From positions 1 through 23,100 of the forward strand of contig JAIDJZ010000058.1 in NCBI GenBank assembly GCA_029051965.1: DNA of 23,100 bases, read 5' to 3'. A program made the position numbers and the translations under genes. Positions 7,545-15,096 of this stretch are shown here, one piece after another (position 1 is the first letter of the stretch; each line of letters begins with the position of its first letter). The stretch is from Paramuribaculum sp. (GTDB taxonomy: Bacteria; Bacteroidota; Bacteroidia; Bacteroidales; Muribaculaceae). The notes under the pieces were generated by a model that saw only the letters and a program-made list of their open reading frames with translations, did no database searches and was not told the DNA's origin.

Positions 7545-8708
7545 TCAGTCGCCGAGAATTTCCGAAAGCGGAATGGTATTGAACCAGAAACGGTAGCCTG
7601 AGCTGTGGGTGTCGTCGACGTCGTGGACGCCCTCTTCGGTCACGATGCCGACAGTTTTGCCGTCGGGCATCAGTGTCATCGAGGAGTAGGCCGCCGGGCC
7701 GTGCATCACCTGATGGCTGACGGGCCATGTTTTGCCGTTGTCATAGCTGGCGTAGATCGTTATGTTGCTTCGCCACGGTCCGGCCGGAAGTGACTGAAGC
7801 AGGACATCCTTGCCGTTGTGGCGGACACGGATGATGTCGCCGTTGCATCTGATGTCGGTCAGGTCATTATAGTCCTCGAGTTCTTTCCAGGTGACACCCT
7901 TGTCCTTCGAGATGGCGAATTTGCGATTTGATTTGAAGCGTGCGCGGATGCTCATTAGCAGGTCGCCGTCGGGGAGCTCGACGATTTTTGATTCGTCGCC
8001 GTCGAGAGTGGCGGGAGTTTTGCTGACTTTCCATGTCTTGCCGCTGTCGTCGCTGTAGATCGCGTAGCAGGGGAATGGATCGACACCGTCCTGACGGGTC
8101 ACGAGAACGAACATCAGACGGCCGTTTTTAAGCTGCACGGCGCGTCCCGATGAGGCAAAAGCGGCTGTCAGTTTGATCGGCTGTCTGCCGTTGGGATCAG
8201 TGGTGAAGAGCTGAGAGGATATGTCGACCGGTTTTTCCCATGTCTTTCCACCGTCGTGGCTGCGCGAGACGCTTGTGTGGCTCGGAGATGAATCCCAGAG
8301 GCCGTTGCCGTGGGAAGAGATGACGATCAGATCGCCTGATTTCCGGTCGTAGACAATCGCCGGGTCGCCGTAGCCGCCGATTTCGTCGTGCTCGGCAACT
8401 GTGATATATGGTCCCCATGTTTTGCCTCCGTCGGTGCTTCTGCGGGCAACGACGTCGATTCGTCCCGGCAGGTCACCGAGTTTGTCAATGCGTTTGTCGC
8501 CGACAACGACAATCGTGCCGTCAGGGAGGGTTTCTATTGCGGGAATGCGGTAGAATTGCGAATCATAATCGCCTTTGTTCATTACGAGAGAGCGGACCGA
8601 GCCGTTGCTTTCATAGCTTACCGGAGTCTGCGCAGCAAGGCTCATTCCGGAAGAAATGGTGGCGATGCAGAATGCCGCAGAAGTCAGAAGTTGAGTGATT
8701 GGTTTCAT
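7545..8708 (-). CDS. Exported sialidase (GH33-type, BNR/Asp-box propeller)
   Basis: Predicted exo-alpha-sialidase of 387 residues releasing terminal sialic acid from glycans. Residues 1-27 form a Sec signal peptide with likely cleavage near SLAAQ and no lipobox. The six-blade propeller shows the YRIP motif (R54), D85, five Asp boxes (SxDxGxTW at 91, 150, 219, 267 and 321), a probable catalytic glutamate E239 with R255, the third-arginine motif WRSN (R313), and the nucleophile tyrosine Y341 in AAYSSM. The start is ATG at 8708: the same frame stays open to 9089, but that part is antisense to the RelA/SpoT gene and would bury the signal peptide. Only the catalytic domain is present, with no N-terminal lectin-like domain and no T9SS tail, so a periplasmic location is likely. 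It might act on a related sugar, but the motif set favours sialidase. Confidence 0.85.
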   Translation of the reverse strand: MKPITQLLTSAAFCIATISSGMSLAAQTPVSYESNGSVRSLVMNKGDYDSQFYRIPAIETLPDGTIVVVGDKRIDKLGDLPGRIDVVARRSTDGGKTWGPYITVAEHDEIGGYGDPAIVYDRKSGDLIVISSHGNGLWDSSPSHTSVSRSHDGGKTWEKPVDISSQLFTTDPNGRQPIKLTAAFASSGRAVQLKNGRLMFVLVTRQDGVDPFPCYAIYSDDSGKTWKVSKTPATLDGDESKIVELPDGDLLMSIRARFKSNRKFAISKDKGVTWKELEDYNDLTDIRCNGDIIRVRHNGKDVLLQSLPAGPWRSNITIYASYDNGKTWPVSHQVMHGPAAYSSMTLMPDGKTVGIVTEEGVHDVDDTHSSGYRFWFNTIPLSEILGD

Positions 8709-8797
8709 GGATGTGAATGTAACAGAGGTGTTTTTTTGTAGGAAGGAAAAGTGTTGTTGAGAGCCTGACAGTCGAAGATGAGGTCGGCATGTCCCTC

Positions 8798-10684
8798 TCA
8801 GCAGGTGTGGGGCGCGCGTTTGACGGTGTCGACGCCCGGAATGGCTGATATGTGGTGCATGATCGACTGGAGTTCGTTGAACGAGTGGACTCCGAGCGAG
8901 ATCGTGCATGTCACGATCGAGTCGAGTGTGTCGGTGTTGAAGGAATCCATCGAGAGTCCGAGTCGGTTGGTGATGCAGTCGACCAGGTCGATGAAAAGAT
9001 GGAAGCGGTCGACGGCTGTGACTACGATAGTCTCGGGATAGAGCGTGTTGTCGGCTTCGTAGTTGACCGAAACGATGTTGTCGCCCCACTGAGAAGCGAG
9101 TCTGATCGCTGTCGGGCAGTCGCGTTTGTGGACTGTTATTTCGCCTGTTTCGGGATCACTGAATCCGACGACCTCTTCGCCGGGTATCGGGTTGCAGCAG
9201 CTGCAGCGTGAGAAGTCTTTGCGCGGACGTGTTTCGAGGTATTCCGAGATGAATTGTTTCGCCTTATAGGTGACGCAGCTGCTGAGCCAGTCTTCAGTCG
9301 GTTCGGCTTCGGAATCGGTGAAAACTTCGACGACGTCGCCGCGATGGAGGCGTGCCTTGACCGATGCGAGAAAGTTGTTGATTCGCGCATAGCGAGCGTG
9401 CAGTCCGATTTCCGGCGAGATTTCGAATGCGAAGTCGAGCACGGTCGCTTTCTGCGGCATCACTACGGGCTGGCCCGTGGTGGTGAATGTCATGATGTCG
9501 TCGTTGTAGAATGTCGTGACGATCTTGTCGATGAATTCTGTTCCCGAATCGGACTGTGTGACCAGGTCGCGGAGGACTTCACGGAATTTTTCGATCCATC
9601 GCTGGATATTGTCTTCGGTCCTGTCGGCCACGCATCCGAGCTGAGAGTCGCGGATCATGCGTTCGGAGCTGATGTGGACCTCCTGCCACCGTCCGAAATC
9701 GGCGAGCAGTTTGACGTGGAAGCTCTGATAGCCGTTTTCTTTCGGCGAATCGATGTAGTTGGTGATTCCGCCCGGTTTTTCTTTGAAATGGCTTGTCAGG
9801 ATCGAATAGATTTTCAGGACCATGTCCTTTTCTTCGGCGGGCGTCGCGCCGGGTAGTGAAAAGATGACGTCGGTGAAATGGCGGTATTTGAGGTGGTTGA
9901 AGTCGTCGCCGAATTTTGCCATCTTCCGCCATACGCTGTAGGGCGCGCGATATTCGACTCTGACTTCGGTTTCGATTCCTTCGGCCAGCAGGGTCGAATG
10001 GATCTGAGAGCAGAATCGGGCGAGACGCTGTCGCTGCATCTCTTCGTCGTTGTCGATGAGGGTGCGCAGCTCCGCATATTCATGCGGGCAGCGGAAGCGG
10101 AAGCTTAGATTCTCAAGTTCGGTCTTGACATGGTAGAGTCCCAGGCGGTTGGCGAGCGGGGCATAGAAATAGTCGGTTTCGCCCGCGATTTTCATCTGTT
10201 TGTCGGGGCGCATCGACGAAAGTGTGCGCATGTTGTGGAGCCGGTCGGCCAGTTTTATGAGCATCGCGCGGATGTCGTACTGGAACGATTCGAGCATCTG
10301 TCGGAAATTGTCGACCTGCTTGGTCGATTTGTAGTGGTCGGATTTGCGCTTGGTCAGCACATTGACCAGAAAGGCCACGTCGGGCCCGAAGCGGCTTTCG
10401 ATGTCTTCGACTGTGTAGTCGGTGTCTTCGACGACGTCGTGGAGAAATGCCGCCATGACGGGGTTGGCGTCGAGCATTAGTTCTTCGGCCGCGATATTGG
10501 CAACGGCAATGGGATGGAGAATGTAAGGCTCGCCGGTCTTGCGTTTCTGGTTGGCGTGGGCAAGGCGTGCGAGTTCGAAGGCGTCGCGGATTCGCTGAAG
10601 CTCTTCAGGGGTTGTCCGCTTTGCCATGACATCGAAAACATGGTCGGCACGCTCGTTTATCAGCTGTTCGTAATCTTTTTCCAT
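8798..10684 (-). CDS. RelA/SpoT homologue: ppGpp hydrolase with divergent synthetase domain
   Basis: Stringent-response enzyme of 628 residues, shorter than the usual 730 or so. The N-terminal HD hydrolase domain is intact: R48, H57, H82-D83 with E86-D87 (HDVVEDT) and D147 (LADRLHN). The synthetase region (about 240-345) keeps NGYQSFH (317-323), D272 and E335. It lacks the canonical basic G-loop and the D-L-x-A-x-R strand (here FTDVIFSL), and the usual E-x-Q-I-R-T is EVHISS. A TGS domain (about 395-460), a Cys-rich zinc-finger-like segment (CSCC at 494-497, C523) and a C-terminal ACT-like domain follow. I infer it mainly degrades (p)ppGpp, with a second RSH elsewhere making it. It has its own promoter. 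Confidence 0.85.
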   Translation of the reverse strand: MEKDYEQLINERADHVFDVMAKRTTPEELQRIRDAFELARLAHANQKRKTGEPYILHPIAVANIAAEELMLDANPVMAAFLHDVVEDTDYTVEDIESRFGPDVAFLVNVLTKRKSDHYKSTKQVDNFRQMLESFQYDIRAMLIKLADRLHNMRTLSSMRPDKQMKIAGETDYFYAPLANRLGLYHVKTELENLSFRFRCPHEYAELRTLIDNDEEMQRQRLARFCSQIHSTLLAEGIETEVRVEYRAPYSVWRKMAKFGDDFNHLKYRHFTDVIFSLPGATPAEEKDMVLKIYSILTSHFKEKPGGITNYIDSPKENGYQSFHVKLLADFGRWQEVHISSERMIRDSQLGCVADRTEDNIQRWIEKFREVLRDLVTQSDSGTEFIDKIVTTFYNDDIMTFTTTGQPVVMPQKATVLDFAFEISPEIGLHARYARINNFLASVKARLHRGDVVEVFTDSEAEPTEDWLSSCVTYKAKQFISEYLETRPRKDFSRCSCCNPIPGEEVVGFSDPETGEITVHKRDCPTAIRLASQWGDNIVSVNYEADNTLYPETIVVTAVDRFHLFIDLVDCITNRLGLSMDSFNTDTLDSIVTCTISLGVHSFNELQSIMHHISAIPGVDTVKRAPHTC

Positions 10685-10717
10685 TGTCGATAAAGTGAGG
10701 AGTGAAACAATTATTTA

Positions 10718-10747
10718 CAAAAGTACGCATTTTTTTTGTTTCTCCAA
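10718..10747 (-). promoter_or_regulatory. Promoter of the RelA/SpoT homologue
   Basis: Read on the minus strand: TTG (10747-10745), a 19-base spacer, then TACTTTTG (10725-10718), an exact TAnnTTTG match 33 bases before the ATG at 10684. It makes the gene transcriptionally independent of the secretion operon upstream. Confidence 0.72.
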
Positions 10748-10803
10748 TTTGCATTGCGCTTTTATCGACTCATTTTCTTACGATTCGGCAGCGACGGCCA
10801 TGT

Positions 10804-11259
10804 TCAGGCGTCGATGGTTTTTGCTTCGTTGATGATCGGCTCCATCAGAGTGTCGACATTGTAGACGGGAAGGGGATAGTTGGCAAGGAAGCTGTTGGAG
10901 GTGCGGAGGGCGAGCATTCCGCGCAATGCTCCCAGCGCTACGCTGAACATCAGTCTGATGAGGTGGGCGTCGACGATGATCTCGTTTTTCGTTACCGTCG
11001 CGTCCGGACCGCGGAGTTCGAAATCGGCTCCGATGGTGTAGTCGAGCAGGTGGCGGCACATCTGCGAGCGGAATGTCGTGTAGCGTGCAGTCAGCGAAAG
11101 ATGGATTGTGTGGCTTCCTGTGTGATAGGCAAAGTCCGACATCAGTTTGACGTCGACGGGAGTGCCTTCGAACCGCATCATTTCCCAGCGGTAGAAATGG
11201 GTGCGGTCATGGTCTTCTTCAATGTTCAGCAGTCGGATGTCGAGCTCTTGTGATTCCAT
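10804..11259 (-). CDS. Small protein, possibly SecB-like, downstream of gldN
   Basis: Protein of 151 residues with no signal peptide or membrane segment, hence cytosolic. I do not recognise it firmly. A long central stretch alternates like beta strands (about 10-95). The C-terminal third is an amphipathic helix (LIRLMFSVALGALRGML) followed by a P-rich loop (NYPLPVYNVDTLM). That helix-loop pattern resembles the end of the export chaperone SecB (helix, then P-x-N-x-x-x-L), and the length fits the SecB fold (about 155). It lies 99 bases after gldN on the same strand without a clear terminator between them, so co-transcription with the T9SS genes is possible. A chaperone role in export is an inference from shape and position only. 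Confidence 0.6.
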   Translation of the reverse strand: MESQELDIRLLNIEEDHDRTHFYRWEMMRFEGTPVDVKLMSDFAYHTGSHTIHLSLTARYTTFRSQMCRHLLDYTIGADFELRGPDATVTKNEIIVDAHLIRLMFSVALGALRGMLALRTSNSFLANYPLPVYNVDTLMEPIINEAKTIDA

Positions 11260-11358
11260 ATACTTTTTTTGATTAGATATGGAATTACAACGGAGCTGGG
11301 CGGCTAAATGTTCCGCGTTGGGGCTGTAGCCGTGGCTGTATGCATGGGCGTCAGAGGT

Positions 11359-12480
11359 TTATTTCTTGCGGTTTCTGACGCTTCGGGTGGCGGCTGCTGG
11401 GGCGGATTTGGGTTTGGCTGTCTTTGCTTTCTTCGCTTTGACGGTCGCTGTGCGTTTCGCTTTTGTTGTGCCGCGTTTTGTCGTGCTGCGCTTGACGGCA
11501 GCGGGAGCGGCCTGTGTTGAGTCCGACTGCTGGGTCAGGGCTTCTTCAGCGGCTTTTTTGTCGGCGGCTTCCCGACGGGCCTGAAGCTCTTCGAGCGATG
11601 GAACCCAGAGCTTGCGTTCGAAGTTGTCGAGCGACGCCTGAATGCTGTCGCGTGCGTGCTGGAGCGATTCTGTGTCGGGATACATCTGGACCATCGACTG
11701 GTTTTTGAGGTTGCGGGTCTTTATGATGTCACCGTCGTAGAGTCCGAGAAGGAAAAAGTCATCGTAGGTACACGACGGGAGATTGTTCTCGTCACTGATG
11801 AAAATGTTCTGTGTCGACATATACGGGCGCAGGTCGTCGAACTTGACCCAGAACATGGGATATTTCAGCGGTTCCATGCCCCATTCGTCGGAGCGGTGGA
11901 GGACCGGGCAGACTGCTTCGATGACTGTGCGCAGGCGGTTGGTGCGTTTGTCGAATTCGTAGCGCTCGATGATGTAGTAGGAAAGAACCTCGTCGGCAGG
12001 GACGTCGGCTTCTTCTACGGTAAACCGCTGGCGTTTGTCGGTGCTTCCCTTGGCGGGGGTGTATTCGATATGGAAACGCTCAAGGACATCTTTGGGAGTC
12101 AGTGCATACTGGTCGGTGAAGATTTCGCGTCCGTCGAGATACTGATAGACCTTCAGCTTGCCGTCGGCAACGAGGCGCAGGATCGTGCGGAAGAGATTTT
12201 CCTCTCCGTTGAGGGGCGGTTCTGGAAAATAGAGCGGGGCGTTGGCCGGTTTCGACAGGTCGAGCTGACGGTAGATGACTCTCATCCATGAAAGGTCGGC
12301 GTCCGAGACCTGCGGAGTGGTCATCCGCTGCTGCATGCGGGTGGTGATTTCCGGATTGCTGTCGCGCGAATCGTTTTTGCGCGAGCCTTTGCGCATGGTG
12401 GCTGTGCTGTTGTCCTGAGCCGCAGCTTCGATGCAACAGATTGCCGATATGGCGATAATCAGTATTTTAAGGAGTTTCAT
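11359..12480 (-). CDS. gldN: T9SS ring protein GldN/PorN, with basic C-terminal tail
   Basis: Periplasmic partner of the GldK lipoprotein; together they form the large ring under the outer membrane in type IX secretion. Of 373 residues, 1-21 are a Sec signal peptide (cleavage near EAAAQ). The body (60-300) holds the family's tryptophan- and tyrosine-rich core, for example the segment around DEWGMEPLKYPMFWVKF (198-214) and the downstream SDENNLPSCTYDDFF. The tail from about 330 to 373 is unusual: 18 of 44 residues are Lys or Arg, in runs with Ala, Thr and Pro resembling histone H1. It is the last clear T9SS gene, 67 bases after gldM. Confidence 0.88.
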   Translation of the reverse strand: MKLLKILIIAISAICCIEAAAQDNSTATMRKGSRKNDSRDSNPEITTRMQQRMTTPQVSDADLSWMRVIYRQLDLSKPANAPLYFPEPPLNGEENLFRTILRLVADGKLKVYQYLDGREIFTDQYALTPKDVLERFHIEYTPAKGSTDKRQRFTVEEADVPADEVLSYYIIERYEFDKRTNRLRTVIEAVCPVLHRSDEWGMEPLKYPMFWVKFDDLRPYMSTQNIFISDENNLPSCTYDDFFLLGLYDGDIIKTRNLKNQSMVQMYPDTESLQHARDSIQASLDNFERKLWVPSLEELQARREAADKKAAEEALTQQSDSTQAAPAAVKRSTTKRGTTKAKRTATVKAKKAKTAKPKSAPAAATRSVRNRKK

Positions 12481-12547
12481 AATCGATTTGCAGGAGTTCT
12501 GTGAGAGTGGTGGATGAGAGTCTGTTGTGGATTCGGATCGGTCAGTG

Positions 12548-14116
12548 TCAGTTGATCAGTATTTCCATCGGCGAGAGGGTCCGTTCGACTCCGTCGGGGC
12601 CTTTGGCTTTGATTCGTGATATGAAGAAGCGCTTTCCGCGGCCGAGGCGCTTGATTGCCTCTTTCTGGCGTTCGGAGAATGCTGCGCCGGCCGATACTTC
12701 CGGAATGGCGTTGCCCATTGAGTCGAAAACGATCATCTCGAAGCTCAGCACCTGAAACTGGATGTCGAGCAGTCCGTCGTCGATGGCTGCCTTGAGGCCG
12801 CCGGCTCCGGCAACTGCCTGTTTGCTGATAGGTTTGCCACCTTTGTAGCGGTCAGTTCCGATGGCCAGATAGGGAGTCGGATCGGGCAGTTTTCTCACTC
12901 GGAAGGTGTGGCTGGCGATGTTCTGACGTCGACCTTCGATTTCGGCGGTGACGGTGATGACCGCGTCGGTTCCGATATTGGCCGGACGTGCGGTCCAGAG
13001 ATCTCCGTTGCGGGTGAGCGTTCCGTTGGTCATGGTGGCCTGAACAGCGCTCTGGGGCATTCCCGGGACAGATATGCTGATCGGATTGTCGATGCCGGCG
13101 TAGAGCACGTTCATCATCGTTGCCGAAACGGTTGCATAGGGATCAATGACCGTATAGGAGGATGTGAAGGGGTGTTTGGTGACAGAGCCGTCGGGGTGGG
13201 GCACTTCGATGTGGCCCGAGTAGTTGAAATTGCCTGAAGAACCGGCAACGAATTCGTAGTGGCCGTTGGCGATTGGCCGTCCTCCGACATAGATTGTCGG
13301 GCGGGAGGCTGTGTCGACGGCTGCAAGAACGATGTCGGCACTGTAGCGGCCGCCGCGGATGACCATTCTGGATTCCGGAACGACGAATGCGTTCAGTTCG
13401 TTTGCGATCATTTCCGATCCGGTTATCTCGGCGATCGATTTTCCCTGGCTCAGCGCGGCGATTGAAAGAAGCGCCTCGCCTTCGGCATAGCGGATGTCGT
13501 TCTGGAGTTTGGTCAGGAGTGTTATGGCTGCGACTGCCGGCTGGCGGTCGAATTTAGCTTCTTCCCATGTCTGGGCGACAAGCATTCCCTTGCGCTGGAA
13601 TGGCTGGGTCGACAGTGCGGAGTTGACGCTGGCGCGGCGTGTCGAGTCGACCACTATTTTCTCGACCGTTGTCCGGAACCGGTCGACTTCAGCCCGGAGT
13701 GCGGCGCCACGCATTGTGGCCGGTTCGAGCATTATGACGGAGGCAGCCTCCATGTCGTCGCGGTTCTGAATGTTGTCGATCGTGCCGCCGGCGCCGTCAG
13801 CTTCGCGGACAATCGCGAGCTTGAGCGAGTCGATGAGCGAGTAGAGCCGGGCCGAAGCGCTGCGCACAGAGTCGGCTTTGGACATCCAGCCGGTCATGGC
13901 TGCCGGATCGTCGGCCGCGAGATTCTTCAGCTCCGAATAGATTGCGGCGTTGCGTCGGTTGACTGTCACGTTGGTGCGCGCCAGTCCGTCCTCGACCTGC
14001 ATGAAGCCGTCGAGAACGTCGCTCGAGACATTCAGAGCGAGCATTGCGGTCAGAACGATGTACATCAGGTTGATCATCTTCTGACGAGGCGAGAGCCGAG
14101 CGTTGGATTGGGCCAT
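12548..14116 (-). CDS. gldM: T9SS motor protein GldM/PorM
   Basis: Inner-membrane motor component of 522 residues that carries torque from GldL across the periplasm to the GldK/GldN ring. It has one N-terminal membrane helix (about 14-31, KMINLMYIVLTAMLALNV) preceded by SPRQK. R11 matches the conserved arginine known to contact the GldL glutamate. The rest is periplasmic: a helical D1 region (about 35-220, with the opening DVLDGFMQVEDGLART typical of the family), then Ig-like beta domains D2-D4 to the end. Length is close to PorM of P. gingivalis. It starts 19 bases after the gldL stop. Confidence 0.93.
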   Translation of the reverse strand: MAQSNARLSPRQKMINLMYIVLTAMLALNVSSDVLDGFMQVEDGLARTNVTVNRRNAAIYSELKNLAADDPAAMTGWMSKADSVRSASARLYSLIDSLKLAIVREADGAGGTIDNIQNRDDMEAASVIMLEPATMRGAALRAEVDRFRTTVEKIVVDSTRRASVNSALSTQPFQRKGMLVAQTWEEAKFDRQPAVAAITLLTKLQNDIRYAEGEALLSIAALSQGKSIAEITGSEMIANELNAFVVPESRMVIRGGRYSADIVLAAVDTASRPTIYVGGRPIANGHYEFVAGSSGNFNYSGHIEVPHPDGSVTKHPFTSSYTVIDPYATVSATMMNVLYAGIDNPISISVPGMPQSAVQATMTNGTLTRNGDLWTARPANIGTDAVITVTAEIEGRRQNIASHTFRVRKLPDPTPYLAIGTDRYKGGKPISKQAVAGAGGLKAAIDDGLLDIQFQVLSFEMIVFDSMGNAIPEVSAGAAFSERQKEAIKRLGRGKRFFISRIKAKGPDGVERTLSPMEILIN

Positions 14117-14135
14117 TTTTCTGGAGAGTGGAGTG

Positions 14136-15044
14136 TTAGATGTTCGACGAAGGAGAGGCTGTTTCTTCGGCAGTTGCTGCAGCCCCCATTGGCGATCCCA
14201 TTGCGGCGCCCATGTTGATAGTCATGGCGCGGAGCATTTTTTCGTAGACCTGATTGAGCTGCTGCATGTGGCGGGTCATCCGTTCGCTTTCCTCGCAGTA
14301 GCGTGAGCTTTGTGCCGCGCTGTTTTCATACATCTGGCAGATCTCCTTGATTCCGCGGTTCACACGGTCAATCGCGTCGAGCTGCGACGAAACGCTTTTG
14401 AGCTGGATCTCATAGATAGTGTTCAGTCCGGCAATGTTGCGGTTGAGGGCCTGCATCTGTTCAACGTAGCCGGTCGAGCTCGAGGTGATGGTTTCGGAGT
14501 TGTCGGTGATGGCCCGATAGCTGTCGAGCAGTGTGCGGCTGACGTCATTGAGGGCTTCGGTCGTGGCTTTGAGCTGGGCCATCTGGCGGGCGATGCCCGA
14601 CATCTCGCCGATGAATTCTTCCGACGCGCCCTCGATCGAACCGGAAGCGACGGCTGGGGTCGGACTGACGGCTGCCTGGACCGGTTGAGTCTGAACGGGA
14701 GCCGCAGGCTCAAGGTCGGGGTCGGTCACAAATGTGACCGGCTGGCTTCCTCCGGCAAAATCCGGACGGTCTTCCGGATTTTTCGATGCAAGAACGGGAA
14801 AAACCTCTTCCCAGTTGTATTCGCGCTGCGGGCGGTCAAACGCGGTGAGAACGAACATCAGCACCTCGGTTCCCATGCCGATCGACAGAAGGGTGTTGCC
14901 TCCCTGAAGATGGAGAATCTTGAAAAGAGCACCCAGAATCACGATTGCCGCACCGATACTGTAGGCGAAGTTGAAGAAACGCTGGCCGCCTTCACTTGAG
15001 ATGAAGCGTTCGACGGCATTCTTATATCGTTTGATTTTTCCCAT
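14136..15044 (-). CDS. gldL: T9SS motor protein GldL/PorL
   Basis: Inner-membrane rotary motor protein of 302 residues that uses the proton motive force for type IX secretion. It has two adjacent membrane helices, about 22-46 and 51-69, joined by a short GG turn. The second holds E60 (GMGTEVLMFVLTAFD), matching the conserved intramembrane glutamate of the proton path. A proline-rich linker (about 85-140) leads to a long cytoplasmic coiled region (about 150-285, rich in Gln, Met and Ser). Both halves are typical of GldL/PorL. It lies between gldK (52-base gap) and gldM (19-base gap). Confidence 0.93.
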   Translation of the reverse strand: MGKIKRYKNAVERFISSEGGQRFFNFAYSIGAAIVILGALFKILHLQGGNTLLSIGMGTEVLMFVLTAFDRPQREYNWEEVFPVLASKNPEDRPDFAGGSQPVTFVTDPDLEPAAPVQTQPVQAAVSPTPAVASGSIEGASEEFIGEMSGIARQMAQLKATTEALNDVSRTLLDSYRAITDNSETITSSSTGYVEQMQALNRNIAGLNTIYEIQLKSVSSQLDAIDRVNRGIKEICQMYENSAAQSSRYCEESERMTRHMQQLNQVYEKMLRAMTINMGAAMGSPMGAAATAEETASPSSNI

Positions 15045-15096
15045 TGGAGTTGAGTGATGTAGTAATAAGTGGGTTGTGACGGAGGAGAGGAGTCGT

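Noticed and set aside
8709..9089. In-frame upstream extension of the sialidase gene to 9089
   Set aside because: The extra 127 codons lie antisense to no gap but on top of the RelA/SpoT coding region in another frame, have Arg/His-rich shadow composition, and would bury a clear signal peptide that begins at 8708.
11260..11358. Possible terminator between gldN and the small SecB-like gene
   Set aside because: Only 4-bp self-complementary pieces such as AGCC/GGCT are visible and there is no T-run; not enough to call a terminator.
14310..14999. 229-codon plus-strand frame opposite gldL
   Set aside because: The minus strand carries the two GldL membrane helices and the conserved glutamate; the plus frame has no promoter or motif.
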